NCBI RefSeq assembly: GCF_000195315.1
Contig: NC_015389.1
Location: 1,302,001-1,366,000, forward strand
Direction of reading: 5' to 3'
From: Coriobacterium glomerans PW2
GTDB taxonomy: Bacteria > Actinomycetota > Coriobacteriia > Coriobacteriales > Coriobacteriaceae
Length of the DNA stretch: 64,000 bases
Both the position numbers and the translations under genes were made by a program. The notes under the pieces were generated by a model that ran no database searches, was not told the origin of the DNA, and saw only the letters and a list, made by a program, of their open reading frames with translations. Positions 1 through 11,100 of the stretch are shown piece after piece (within the stretch, counting starts at the first letter, position 1; each line of letters starts with the position of its first letter).

Positions 1-216
1 GGGCTCAGCGTGGATGCCCCGCGTGACACCGCGCGATGTGTTGTAGCTGATGTTGTTCTGTACCGGCCGGATGTCCGGCAGACCGAGCGCCACCATCTTG
101 GCGCGCTGCCAGTTCTCCTTGAACCACCCCCGGTTGTCCCCGTGCACGGGCAGATCGAGCACCACGAGCCCGGGGATATCCGTCCTGTGAACCGCGAGCT
201 CGCTCTCGAATTCCAT
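1..216 (-). CDS. rfbC: dTDP-4-dehydrorhamnose 3,5-epimerase (N-terminal 72 codons, cut by window edge)
   Basis: This is the start of an RmlC-type epimerase of dTDP-L-rhamnose synthesis, running off the left edge. The protein begins MEFESELAVH. It shows the family's early motif DLPVHGDNRGWFKENW at about residues 21-36 and RGVTRGIHAEP at the cut. The ATG at 216 has a GGAGGG Shine-Dalgarno about 6 bases upstream. It lies downstream of rfbB and rfbA on the same strand, so the three form a dTDP-rhamnose cluster. In related actinobacteria this domain is often fused to the RmlD reductase; the cut prevents seeing that here. Confidence 0.88.
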   Translation of the reverse strand, partial: MEFESELAVHRTDIPGLVVLDLPVHGDNRGWFKENWQRAKMVALGLPDIRPVQNNISYNTSRGVTRGIHAEP

Positions 217-345
217 CCTGTTCCCTCCGTCGTCTATCTGATGCGATCTGATGTGCTCGTGCGATCCCGCGCCAGCCGGTGCCATGGATGCCGCATCACG
301 CGACAGGGTTGCCGCTCACGGATCACCCAGGCCGATGCGGCCGTC

Positions 346-1461
<1,116 letters not shown>

Positions 1462-2361
1462 TTAACCGAGATGCCGCAGGATGATCTTGCCCTCGGCGAT
1501 CTTTTTCAGATGCTGGCCGTAGGTCGACTTCCCGTATCGCTCGGCGCACGCGAGCAGCCGCTCGCGATCGATCCAGCTGTTTTCGAAGGCGATCTCCTCG
1601 AGCACCGAGACCGGCTGATCCTGTGCGCGCTCCATGACGCGCACCAGCTCGCTGGCCTCGAAGAGGCTCTCCATGGTGCCCGTGTCCAGCCAGGCGTAAC
1701 CGCGACCGAGCGTGACGACTGACAGCGAACCGTTCTCGAGATACATCTGGTTGAGCGTCGTGATCTCGAGTTCTCCACGGGCGGAGGGGCGCACCTGCCG
1801 GGCGAGCTCGCACACACGGCTGTCGTAGAAGTACAGGCCGGTGACGGCGTAGGAGCTCTTGGGCTCGGTTGGCTTCTCCTCGATTGAGATAGCGTTGAAC
1901 TGCTCATCGAACTCGACGACGCCGAAGCGCTCGGGATCATCCACGTGATAGCCGAACACGGTCGCTCCACCGGCGGCCTCGGAGCGCTCGACCGCGCGCC
2001 GCAGATGGCGCGACAGCCCGTTGCCGTAGAAGATGTTGTCGCCGAGCACCAGCGCGCACGGCTCACCGGCGATGAACTCCTCGCCGATGATGAAGGCCTG
2101 CGCCAGACCGTCCGGGCTCGGCTGCTCGGCATAGGACAGGTTCACGCCGAAATCCGCCCCGTCCTTGAGCAGACGACGAAAGTTCGGCAGGTCAGTCGGC
2201 GTGGAAATGATCAGGATGTCCCGGATGCCAGCCATCATGAGCACGGAAAGCGGATAGTAGATCATGGGCTTGTCGTAGACGGGCAGGAGCTGCTTGCTGG
2301 TGACCGTCGTGAGCGGATACAGCCTGGTTCCGCTGCCCCCCGCGAGAATGATGCCTTTCAT
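1462..2361 (-). CDS. rfbA: glucose-1-phosphate thymidylyltransferase
   Basis: RmlA makes dTDP-glucose from dTTP and glucose-1-phosphate, the first step of dTDP-rhamnose synthesis. The 299-residue protein has the nucleotidyltransferase signature GGSGTRLYP at residues 8-16, then [18 protein letters not shown] at about 22-39, and the usual length for RmlA. The ATG at 2361 follows a GAAAGG Shine-Dalgarno. It is the first gene of the rfbA-rfbB-rfbC group. A decayed copy of its first 23 codons lies at 5041-5110, so this 5' end has taken part in a duplication or recombination event at the edge of the AT-rich island. Confidence 0.96.
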   Translation of the reverse strand: MKGIILAGGSGTRLYPLTTVTSKQLLPVYDKPMIYYPLSVLMMAGIRDILIISTPTDLPNFRRLLKDGADFGVNLSYAEQPSPDGLAQAFIIGEEFIAGEPCALVLGDNIFYGNGLSRHLRRAVERSEAAGGATVFGYHVDDPERFGVVEFDEQFNAISIEEKPTEPKSSYAVTGLYFYDSRVCELARQVRPSARGELEITTLNQMYLENGSLSVVTLGRGYAWLDTGTMESLFEASELVRVMERAQDQPVSVLEEIAFENSWIDRERLLACAERYGKSTYGQHLKKIAEGKIILRHLG

Positions 2362-3796
2362 GCAGCGTTACGCCTTTCAAGGTCAAGGACAATAGTATCT
2401 GCCATCAGCTTGGCACTGACGGTAAAAAGGATACCATTCCGTTTGCTCGTGTCCTGATCCGAGAGCAAACTGCAAAAGGTTATCAGATCGCGATGCCACC
2501 AGACCTATCGAAGAAAGCGACGCATCGTCTGTCAACGGCAAGCAGTCCACGCGGTTTCGTAGGAAGCTCGACATGCGCGTGAACCGAGATGTCCCGGGGA
2601 AACGAGCACAGATCTTCGTATGCCACGTATAAAAACTATTCAATATTTCGAGCCGCGCTACAAGAGACACCTTTAAACGTCAGGTTTCGTGCCGGAAAAA
2701 CATCTCATTCCGACAAGATTCAGGAATAGTCATCCATATCTTCAAATTGCCGAAGCCCACATGGTGGCCGATCCCTTTTTCTTTCCCGACGAATCACTTG
2801 GATGTCATCAAGTTCACGTTCCATTTAATCGAAATCATTCGCGATCTTGTTTGAAAGCGATGTGTCCTCTTCTTCCTCAGGCTGTCTTTCATATAGCCTT
2901 GAGCCAACCATTCTTGGTAGTAGCCCGCGTCTCCATACGTTCGATCATGGTTTTTGACGTCACTGCAGCACTCGAAGTGATCGAGAGATTCCCGTAAGTG
3001 CTGCACGCACAGCCGAGCTGCATGACGCGAAGCGGCTCCGCAGCGGGCGACATGTTCATAAACAAACGCTTTCGACTCCGGGGACGTCTCTCCCGGCTGA
3101 CAGTTCATCCCCCTGAGCATTGTCTCCAAGCGTTCCGAACACATCTGCGAATCGATAACCTGCACATGAAGCTCTGTACCGATTTCGTCGAGGTGCATCA
3201 GTATGCGTCGCGCCTGCTCCTCGCATTATGCCTCCTTTGTCCGCATCTCCTGATCAATGCTTCAAACTGTTCGTCGCGTTCCCAGAAGCCGATCGATAAG
3301 GCCCATCAGAGGGCCTTTTCTTTAGAAACGACGCTGCTGTTTGACATCGGCCGACGATATGCGCGACGTTCTCTCGAAATACTGGACCGTGCACACGTTA
3401 CTCAGGCATTCGAACCGCTCGTTACCTTGCCACTCGTCGCTCATGTATGCCGCGTTAACATGATAGGTCAAAACATCGTCGCAATTCTGATCCCAAGTGG
3501 ACCCGGGAATGACTAGGTCGACATTGCGTAGCGCTCCAGACATCTCTTCTCGTATCTCGTACGAGTAAAAGAATTTTTTTATGGTCGAGTACTATCACAC
3601 CATAGCTGGAGCTGATTAAGTCCCATAACACCATTTAGTCGCTTCAAGCCGAATCCACTGTTGGTGCGAAATTCAACATGATCTAGCAATTATACGTAAA
3701 GCTGCTGAGACATTGCCGGTTACTTTGTTACGAAAACCCGATTTCTTGTTTTATCGGTATAATGGAAGCAATCATCGAGTCGTCGGGGGCGGGCAC
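2362..3796. other. 1.4 kb region without a recognisable gene (left edge of AT-rich island)
   Basis: No open frame here resembles a known family. The longest minus-strand frame (2794-3198, 134 codons) and a 73-codon minus frame (3322-3543) are unusually rich in Cys, Arg and Ser, lack convincing ribosome sites and look like decayed or chance sequence. Base composition drops from the GC-rich rfb genes to AT-rich across about 2400-2700. The rfbA promoter must lie at the left end. A terminator-like hairpin at 3298-3323 and an 18-base sequence shared with the other end of the island (2637-2660) are listed separately. Confidence 0.5.
3298..3323 (+). terminator. rho-independent terminator-like hairpin
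   Basis: AAGGCCC (3298-3304), a 6-base loop and GGGCCTT (3311-3317) are followed by TTCTTT on the plus strand. No intact plus-strand gene lies upstream, so it may be the relic of a lost gene, or it may shield the DUF4422 gene that starts at 3797. Confidence 0.55.
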
Positions 3797-5002
3797 ATGA
3801 AGATATATATCGCAGCGCACAAATCCCTCGAACTTCCAACTCAGTCGCCCTATCAGCCGCTGTTCGTTGGTGCCGAAAAATTAGGTGTGGCCGAGCGTCG
3901 ACCCGATTGGGAATACGATGATAGCTTCATTGGCAACATCTCGCGGAAGAATAGTACGTTTTGCGAGCTTACTGGCTTGTACTGGATATGGAAACGATCA
4001 CGAGAGGACATTGTCGGTCTCGTTCACTATCGCCGCTTTTTACGCGAACCTTCGGGCGCTCGCGGCGGTGGCAATCTCCTTTCAGAGAACACCGTGCGAG
4101 AGCTATTAAACAAATACGATTGTATCGTAGCAGCACATGAGCCGGTGGTTCAAGGTCGGTTTCTCATCTCGTTAGCTGAGCAATACCGGCTGGCGCACTC
4201 TTCCACTGATCTCATTCAACTTCGAAAGGTTATAGGACGCTACTTTTCATCCTATCTGACCGCATTCGACTCCGTCATGTTCGACAGCGCCTTTTCTCCT
4301 TATAACATCTTGGTCTGCCGCAAGCCTCTTTTGAATTCATATGCTCGCTGGCTGTTCGCCGTAGAGCGCAAAATGGAAGTGAGAGTCGATCCCTTCACCG
4401 ACCGCGACCCGTACCAGCAACGCGTCTTCGGTTTTTTAGCCGAGCGTCTGTTCAACGTGTATCTCAGAAAGCATAGACTGTCCACGTATGAGTGCTCAAC
4501 TGTCGATCCGGCCGCGCAAGACGAACCGGCAAGTGATGACATTTCCGCAGCCTATATCGAGCGTCCGAACTTCAGTATCACCGGTCTGGCCACTCCGATT
4601 GACTGCGGAATCGATTATTCAGATGTGTTCGATTATTCGTTCTATCTCAACCATTATCCCGATCTGGCAGAGCATTATTTTGATAATCCCGAGGCATCGC
4701 TCTCTCACTTTTTGGCATACGGGATTCACGAAGGGCGGATGGCGCATCCTCACTTTTCCATCGTTTCGTATATTAACGGATGCCCTTTGCTGCGGCAGGA
4801 ATTCTCGAACAACCACGTAGCGTATATCTTGCATTATTTGAAACACCATGATGCACGAGAGCACGCCACCGGCTATGAGAACCTGTATTGCGAAGGTGTG
4901 CACTCAGACGTGGCAAAGCCCGCATCGTTGCTTCAGCGGCACAAGAAACGCATGTTCAAGCGGTTTTTACAAGAAGCTGAACGGGAAGCCGTTTTGGATT
5001 AA
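3797..5002 (+). CDS. DUF4422-family glycosyltransferase-like protein
   Basis: The N-terminal part (about residues 1-235) matches the DUF4422 family of capsular polysaccharide transferases: MKIYIAAHKS at the start, then ELTGLYWIWK and VGLVHYRRFL at about 57-82. The C-terminal part has the FDYSFYLNHYPDL...HFLAYGIHEGR module often found attached to surface-glycan enzymes. The ATG at 3797 is chosen because GGGGGCGGG lies just upstream and the family starts at MKIY; a start 28 codons earlier would add a non-conserved stretch. The length is 401 residues. It is the only plus-strand gene in the polysaccharide island and is AT-rich. The sugar transferred is unknown. Confidence 0.82.
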   Translation: MKIYIAAHKSLELPTQSPYQPLFVGAEKLGVAERRPDWEYDDSFIGNISRKNSTFCELTGLYWIWKRSREDIVGLVHYRRFLREPSGARGGGNLLSENTVRELLNKYDCIVAAHEPVVQGRFLISLAEQYRLAHSSTDLIQLRKVIGRYFSSYLTAFDSVMFDSAFSPYNILVCRKPLLNSYARWLFAVERKMEVRVDPFTDRDPYQQRVFGFLAERLFNVYLRKHRLSTYECSTVDPAAQDEPASDDISAAYIERPNFSITGLATPIDCGIDYSDVFDYSFYLNHYPDLAEHYFDNPEASLSHFLAYGIHEGRMAHPHFSIVSYINGCPLLRQEFSNNHVAYILHYLKHHDAREHATGYENLYCEGVHSDVAKPASLLQRHKKRMFKRFLQEAEREAVLD

Positions 5003-5040
5003 AGCGGGCCGGAGGGCTTGCTCACTCGGCATCACAAATA

Positions 5041-5110
5041 CTGCTTGCTCGTGACCGTGGTGAGCGGATACAGTCTGGTTCCACTGCCCCGCGAAAATGA
5101 TGCCTTTCAT
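5041..5110 (-). pseudogene. decayed copy of the first 23 codons of rfbA
   Basis: These 70 bases match 2290-2361, the 5' end of rfbA, with five mismatches and one 2-base gap in the C-run, which destroys the frame after about eight codons. The start codon and MKGII are kept. Upstream sequence (5111-5200) also shows patchy similarity to the region upstream of rfbA, for example the GTATAA/AACTATT block near 5180 and 2630. The rest of the 5003-5340 gap holds no gene. It is read as a scar of recombination or gene replacement at the polysaccharide locus. Confidence 0.85.
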
Positions 5111-5340
5111 AGAACTCAATCCTCGATGTTCAGGTCAATGGGCCGATGAAACCAAGAGACCATCGAAGCCGCGCGTTGCCGTATAAGAACTATTTGCAGC
5201 CGTTGGTGAAGGGGCATAAATCCTGATCTATTTTTATGGCGTCTCTCACGCGACACGACAGGTCGAAGACAGGCAAACGCGCTATCCCGTGCCAATGTAA
5301 AAGACCGCTCATCTGCAACAAATCTCTCAACAACAATAGC

Positions 5341-7725
5341 TCATGTCAAGTACTTGCCATAATATGGATCGTAACCGGAAAAATACTGAGGCCAATCATG
5401 GCGCAACTGCCCTTGTTCGGAAATGAATCTATTAACATGCCTGTCGTTTTTGTCGCTTCCGCGACTGAATGATTCATAGTGATATAGAAGTGCATCGGCA
5501 TCATAGACGACCAGCAAATCTTTGGCGCGAACCTTGAGGCAATAATCGACATCGTTGTAGGCGACCGCATATGAATCAGTGAGGCCACCCACCGATTCAA
5601 ATACCGACCTTTTGGTAAGAAGGCAGGCTCCTGTAACGATCGAAACATCCTGCGAAAAAAAAGCACGGTTCATGTATCCGGGATCGCTTTTATCCAAATC
5701 GCAAAAAACATGCACCGGGCCACCCATCTGGCCCAAATCCGTGCAATAAAGCATGCTCACACCTGCATGCTGAATCGTATCGTCCGGATAGAGCAATTTT
5801 GCCCCAACGATTCCCACATCTGGTCGTTGACAAAAGCCAAGCATAGATTCCAACCAAGTTGGAGAAATAACCTCGGTATCGTTATTCAACATCAGTATGT
5901 AGTTACCCTTGGCTTTTTGCACTGCGAAATTGTTGATCTTTGAGTAATTAAACCCATGCGGCCAATGCACGACACGTACTTTCTCAAAATTTCTTTGACT
6001 GTCTTCGTAGAAACGAAAGGTCTCTTCATCTTCGCTATTGTTCTCAACCACTAGGATTTCGTAATTCGAATATGAGGTCTTGTTAATAATGGATTCGATA
6101 CAGCGAGAGAGAACTTTCACACTGTCCTTATTTGGAATTATGATACTGACAAGTGGATTGCCCGATACTTTATACCGCGTACGATAAAAACAGCTGCAAT
6201 CAGAAACTTCCGCGGTTGCACAGAGTCCAGAACGCGTCAGATGTTCCTTGAGGGCAAGAAGTCCGGCCTTCTCTGCATACCCCTTGTTGCTGGCGTCTTT
6301 CGCCGTTGAACTATCGCTCATTCGCCAATGATAGAGCACCTCAGGTATATGGACAATATTTTGCGTGTAGCCAACGAGACGCAATAGAAAATCATAGTCT
6401 TGTGCCCCATCGAACGCTTTCCTCAAGCGGAGTTTCGCAACGTAAGCAGTTCGAACAGCAAGGAAGTGAGTTATGTAATTATGGCATCGAAGCAGATCGA
6501 GATTGAAATCCGATTTCAAATGCGGATTGATCAGAAAACCATCCTCGGTCAAAAAATCCTCATCACAATAGAGCGCATCAATGGAATCGTCATCTTTGAT
6601 GGCTTTCGCGTAGCGATAAAGCACAAGTTTGTCAAGAAGGTCATCATGATCAAGAAAGGCAATGTAATCTCCCCGTGCGACACCCATGCCGGCGTTTGTG
6701 TTTTCCGAGATCCCCAAATTGTGAGCCAAAGTGAGGACGTGTATTCGACCGTCGGACAGTGACTCGATGGCGTTCTGCAATGCAGCATTCTCTGGTGTCG
6801 AATTAACTAGAATCAATTCCCAGTTTTGATAGAGTTGACCAAGAACAGATTGAACCATTTCGATAAAAAAGGAAACCGGCGTATTATAGAGCGGTACGAT
6901 GATACTGAAAACAGGACCACCATCGATACGATAGTCTTCAATATTTGCAAGTTCAAATTTTCGAGCTCGATCTTTCGAATAGTTTTGCCAGTGATCAAAC
7001 TCGCTGATTCTGTAATAGCAGGGTGTATGAACTTGGCGATAAAAATCCCGTGAGGGTCCGTCGAAGCACATAAAACCGGCGCGACTGCCATTGCATCCGC
7101 TAGCAACAAGGCAATAGGTTAGCCCATCATTAGGAACACGAGCAGTGAACTGGGTTTCAACTCGCCGGACACCTTCGTACAGTATTTCTTGGGATTTCGA
7201 AAGATACGGCTGAAAATCTTTGTCCTCAACTCCGTCAGCACGCAACAGTTGAACCCTGACTTCGTTCTCATGTTCAGGACTGCAAATAATGCCTTTTACA
7301 ATTATATTTGGACCCGCAGTTGCAGAATAGTGTATCGGTCTGATATGAATCTGATTTGAATAAGTGAACCGATCGATATCTCGAAGATGCGACATCACTC
7401 GTGGGTCGATTTTATAATTCAATCGGGAGGACCACTTGATGCGAAACCGAGAAAGCTTTTTCTTCACTGAAGAAATAATCTCACCGTTGACATCGATTTC
7501 TTCTGCCTTGATGCAAATACGGGATGTCTCCAACAATGGCGTCGCGAGAACAAAAGCAGTGTCATGATGGCCGTATAGATCTGAAGGGTAGGCTTCGATC
7601 GGCAAATTTACACCGCTCTCTGACAGAGCAGAAAAAGCCACTGAATGACCTTCGTCATACTGCACTATCGTTAGGATATATGCTATCCCTTGTCCTCGAC
7701 ACATTTTTCCAATCGATAGCTTCAT
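5341..7725 (-). CDS. large glycosyltransferase with two GT2 domains
   Basis: This 794-residue protein contains two family 2 glycosyltransferase domains. The first starts near residue 272 (FSIIVPLYNTPVSFF) and carries FLDHDDLLDK. The second starts near 515 (VSIIIPNKDSVKVL) and carries LNNDTEVISPTWLE. The first 270 residues are a non-catalytic N-terminal region. The architecture is that of O-antigen or rhamnan chain-extending transferases with tandem GT2 domains. The ATG at 7725 follows GAAGGA. Codon use is AT-rich. It is the last gene of the minus-strand run in the island and likely acts in the cytoplasm on lipid-linked glycans. Acceptor and donor sugars cannot be told from sequence. Confidence 0.88.
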   Translation of the reverse strand: MKLSIGKMCRGQGIAYILTIVQYDEGHSVAFSALSESGVNLPIEAYPSDLYGHHDTAFVLATPLLETSRICIKAEEIDVNGEIISSVKKKLSRFRIKWSSRLNYKIDPRVMSHLRDIDRFTYSNQIHIRPIHYSATAGPNIIVKGIICSPEHENEVRVQLLRADGVEDKDFQPYLSKSQEILYEGVRRVETQFTARVPNDGLTYCLVASGCNGSRAGFMCFDGPSRDFYRQVHTPCYYRISEFDHWQNYSKDRARKFELANIEDYRIDGGPVFSIIVPLYNTPVSFFIEMVQSVLGQLYQNWELILVNSTPENAALQNAIESLSDGRIHVLTLAHNLGISENTNAGMGVARGDYIAFLDHDDLLDKLVLYRYAKAIKDDDSIDALYCDEDFLTEDGFLINPHLKSDFNLDLLRCHNYITHFLAVRTAYVAKLRLRKAFDGAQDYDFLLRLVGYTQNIVHIPEVLYHWRMSDSSTAKDASNKGYAEKAGLLALKEHLTRSGLCATAEVSDCSCFYRTRYKVSGNPLVSIIIPNKDSVKVLSRCIESIINKTSYSNYEILVVENNSEDEETFRFYEDSQRNFEKVRVVHWPHGFNYSKINNFAVQKAKGNYILMLNNDTEVISPTWLESMLGFCQRPDVGIVGAKLLYPDDTIQHAGVSMLYCTDLGQMGGPVHVFCDLDKSDPGYMNRAFFSQDVSIVTGACLLTKRSVFESVGGLTDSYAVAYNDVDYCLKVRAKDLLVVYDADALLYHYESFSRGSDKNDRHVNRFISEQGQLRHDWPQYFSGYDPYYGKYLT

Positions 7726-7985
7726 TTTTTATCCTTCAATATCAATATCGGACAAACCATCATAAGCTGGTCACGAACACTAATTTCCACTTCTGAGATT
7801 AGCAAAAAATGTTGCATTCTGAAAAAGCAAGCAAAATCATTCATACACAAAAGTCTCTCTACATGGCATCATTATTCTAACAAATAAATAACTCTTGTCC
7901 TTTTCGTTCAATTAGCTTTTGCTTTTCGTACGAATACTATTCTCGCAGTTTTCAATAAAACAGAATCTCCTCATGCGCTCAATCG

Positions 7986-9554
7986 CTACGAAATCAAGAC
8001 GATAGCTATGATTCTTAGAACATAAAGGGTGTTTATCGTAGTGACTGCCACCAAAGTTGCATTCGCCATGCTTCCGTCATATCTCAGCTTTCTGCTTCTG
8101 AAAGCAAGACCGAGAAGAGGAAGCACGGGAAGTAAGTATCTTCCTTGAACGCCCATTACAATGGGCTCTGAGTTGAACGTCCAAGCTAAGTACATCGACA
8201 TCATAGTTGCAAGCCAACTTAAAGCACAGACAGCAAAAAAAACAAATCGAGATTTCGCAACAATAGTAATATCGTCATCATTGCTGCGTGCAAACGATAA
8301 AAGAAGTACTAATAGATAGCCAAAAGTATAAAAACCCGGCGCAGCGATATTTCCTTGAAACCAACCGAGCGTTGTCCCGACAGTTCCAGAAATATAGAAC
8401 TCACCTAGTTGATCTATAGTTCGAAAAAAGATTCCAGTAGCATGAAGAGGATCGGCAATGGCGTCCGAAAGATGATAGAATGTTCCGCTTTCCGCACCCC
8501 TGTAATCCAATCCCACAGAACTAGAACTAGAACCAGCCATGGAAAACAACGTTGCCATGCGCAAAGCAGCGATAGCAAAAACGCAACAAAGCAAAACTCC
8601 GCATTTATAGGTCAAAGCGAATTTCTTTGATTGAAATCTCGAAGACGGAACAAGAAATAAAACGAAGACGATAAAAATATATACTACCTTGCACGGTGCT
8701 AGTAAAACTGCGCAGATGGGAATGCCCACCAATGCGGTTTTTATTTCGGAAGTACTACCATATAGTAAACGGAGGAGCAGAGCGATGAGTAAAAACGCCA
8801 GCCCAATAATGCCGGCATCGTAAGAGTATGAAGACGCGAGGTGAAGCGTTATAGGAAGCAGGCAGATGATCTTGAACCCTGTTTTTCCGACGGGCGTCAT
8901 ACGAATAGCAAGACATGCAAGTAGATAAAACAGTGCGAAGTTAAATATGCGACCCATATAAAAAAGAGGATACGTCCCCAAATTCAAAAGCCACCCAAGT
9001 ATTATCCCTGCAGCAGAAAAGAACTTGATAAAAACCGGATTTGAAGTCCAGTCCAAAGACCCCTTGGGGACTGCATGCTGTGTCCAAGATGAATCTCGCG
9101 AAAACAGCTCAAATCTTGAAATAACTCGTTTGACGGATTGATATGAGACGATTGGCGAGCTTGTTGGATCTTCTTTAACATCGGAGTTTCTAACGAAAAT
9201 TTTATCATGCTCAGAATCAATAGGTTTCCCAGTCATTAGAGTTGCCAACCCGTACGACGACCAGAAGTGGTAAGGTTCATCCGGAACAGAACCCGGCGTA
9301 AACAGCCCGAGAAATATAATACCAAATAGAAGAAAACAGGTTCTGAACGGCCAATTCGCCTCAGCAACTTTGTTGTTTGTAGCCAGAATATAAGCAAATG
9401 CTGCAACGGCACTGCTCAAAGGTAGGGAAAAAACCAGAAACCATACAGATCGACAAACTGAATACCAATAGAGAGAACAAATGATTAAAGCAATCAAAAT
9501 CACCAACGGAATGAGAAGGCCCATCGGGTCTTTCTTGGTCTCGCATACCCTCAT
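7986..9554 (-). CDS. DUF2142 family polytopic membrane protein
   Basis: This 522-residue membrane protein has about a dozen hydrophobic segments and the DUF2142 hallmark GSVPDEPYHFW at about residues 88-98, in the first extracytoplasmic loop. The family resembles GT-C glycosyltransferases, and members sit in polysaccharide loci; it could transfer sugars from lipid donors outside the membrane. The ATG at 9554 is preferred over GTG at 9563 because GAGAGG lies at the right distance only for the ATG. A 260-base AT-rich gap without a gene separates it from the tandem-GT2 gene downstream. Confidence 0.85.
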   Translation of the reverse strand: MRVCETKKDPMGLLIPLVILIALIICSLYWYSVCRSVWFLVFSLPLSSAVAAFAYILATNNKVAEANWPFRTCFLLFGIIFLGLFTPGSVPDEPYHFWSSYGLATLMTGKPIDSEHDKIFVRNSDVKEDPTSSPIVSYQSVKRVISRFELFSRDSSWTQHAVPKGSLDWTSNPVFIKFFSAAGIILGWLLNLGTYPLFYMGRIFNFALFYLLACLAIRMTPVGKTGFKIICLLPITLHLASSYSYDAGIIGLAFLLIALLLRLLYGSTSEIKTALVGIPICAVLLAPCKVVYIFIVFVLFLVPSSRFQSKKFALTYKCGVLLCCVFAIAALRMATLFSMAGSSSSSVGLDYRGAESGTFYHLSDAIADPLHATGIFFRTIDQLGEFYISGTVGTTLGWFQGNIAAPGFYTFGYLLVLLLSFARSNDDDITIVAKSRFVFFAVCALSWLATMMSMYLAWTFNSEPIVMGVQGRYLLPVLPLLGLAFRSRKLRYDGSMANATLVAVTTINTLYVLRIIAIVLIS

Positions 9555-9678
9555 CCCGTTCACCTCTCGTTAGTGCAGCAAGTTATACCCAGCTTGTAAA
9601 ACAGTCACAGGGGACATTGTATATTATGCACTGAGACTGTCTTGAAAAAGCATAGCAACCAAATGAATCAAAGCTTGT

Positions 9679-11088
9679 CTATTTATTCAAACCGTGCCAC
9701 GCTGGCCCCTCATAGATCCATCCGAGACGTACGAGAACATTCCGCTCATTTTCTGAAAGGGTATAGTGATGCGCGCCCGCATAGGCGCAATTTGGATTGA
9801 ACAATCTATATACCGTTGAAGTGCTTTCGCTATCGGAATACCAACAGATGCCTTCGTATACCCACCCAATGCGTACGAGTGTGTCACGTTCGTTGATACT
9901 TAACGTGTAATGATGATCGCTATCACTTGGATTAAACAGACGATATACAGGACGATTTGAATTGAATGGTGCAAACCAAGCAACCCCTTCATAGATCCAA
10001 CCGATGCGACTGAGGGAATTCCTCTCGTTGCTGTTGAGCGTATAAAAATGCTCGCTGCTATTAGGGTTATACAACCTATACATCGTTTGGTGGTTCTTAT
10101 CTGGTGGGGTCGCCGGATTCAGGCCAATGAAGTCAAAATCGATATCTACTGCTCCATTTATCCCCGTTATACTGCCATCGCTCATACACTGCCACATGTC
10201 ATGCTGGCTATGATACGTGCAAGCCGTATTGTACTGAGCAACCCATTTACTCCACCGATTGTAAATAGATCCGGTCAAATAATTGTTCCACCAATTCAAG
10301 TTCGCATAAACACCTGCGGAAAACCCTGCTTTTTCAATTGAGGAACAAAATGTATCGGATATTTTTTCAAGCGTGGCGTTTGAAATGTACACAACTTGTC
10401 CGTTGTCTTCTCCAGCGGGTCTACCTTTCTTCGCGTCATTTTCAAGATCAAGATATATAGGGTATTCAACAGACGCGGAGCTGGATAGCCCTGCTGCTTT
10501 TAACAACCTGAGAACATGTTGCGCCTCACTCTGCGCCATTGATGTATTGAATGCATATGAATAAATATAAACTCCAAAGGGGATGGAATTTTGTTGACAT
10601 CCACGCACGTTATTCAGGAACTGCTGATCATCTTGATTCAAAACATCAGAACCTATGCCACAACGAATAATTGCATAATCAACCAAACCTGAACTAGCTA
10701 CTTTTCTCCAATCAATCGTACCCTGCCATTGGGACACGTCCAACCCAAAAGCCTTCGCATTCTCCACTCTGGTACCATCTGTCGAAATATAAACTCCATT
10801 TTCCTTTCTCCACGTATTAAGTTTCGAAGCACTGTAACTCGACCCGTTGTCTCTCTGAATCAAGCGACCGTCTACGTAGCGGAAGCTATTTAGATATCCT
10901 CCCGAACAACGGTCGCGATCTGCTTCTCTTTTGATCGAGACTTCATCGTGAGAAGGTGCCTCTTCTGCGGTAGGAGATTGGTTCTGATCTTGTATTACCT
11001 CTGCAAAAACGGGCGATGACAAACTACTTTGGCCCAGTAACAAAACCGCAAAAAATAGCAATGCGGTGATCATCCTTCTCTTGTGCAT
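9679..11088 (-). CDS. secreted GH25 muramidase with three C-terminal DUF5648-like repeats
   Basis: A signal peptide (MHKRRMITALLFFAVLLL..., cleaved near residue 29) precedes a linker and a GH25 lysozyme domain (about 112-325), with DVSQWQG at 117-123 and the catalytic DLEND at about 214-218. Three roughly 45-residue repeats follow (pattern YRLxNP..HxYTL..ER..L..xGWxYEG), of the kind found in cell-wall-bound secreted proteins. The start at 11088 is chosen over 11100 because GGAG lies 6 bases upstream. The length is 469 residues. It probably cuts peptidoglycan glycan strands and stays near the cell surface. Its place inside a polysaccharide locus suggests a role in wall remodelling or polymer attachment. 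Confidence 0.88.
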   Translation of the reverse strand: MHKRRMITALLFFAVLLLGQSSLSSPVFAEVIQDQNQSPTAEEAPSHDEVSIKREADRDRCSGGYLNSFRYVDGRLIQRDNGSSYSASKLNTWRKENGVYISTDGTRVENAKAFGLDVSQWQGTIDWRKVASSGLVDYAIIRCGIGSDVLNQDDQQFLNNVRGCQQNSIPFGVYIYSYAFNTSMAQSEAQHVLRLLKAAGLSSSASVEYPIYLDLENDAKKGRPAGEDNGQVVYISNATLEKISDTFCSSIEKAGFSAGVYANLNWWNNYLTGSIYNRWSKWVAQYNTACTYHSQHDMWQCMSDGSITGINGAVDIDFDFIGLNPATPPDKNHQTMYRLYNPNSSEHFYTLNSNERNSLSRIGWIYEGVAWFAPFNSNRPVYRLFNPSDSDHHYTLSINERDTLVRIGWVYEGICWYSDSESTSTVYRLFNPNCAYAGAHHYTLSENERNVLVRLGWIYEGPAWHGLNK

Positions 11089-11100
11089 CCAAATCTCCAT

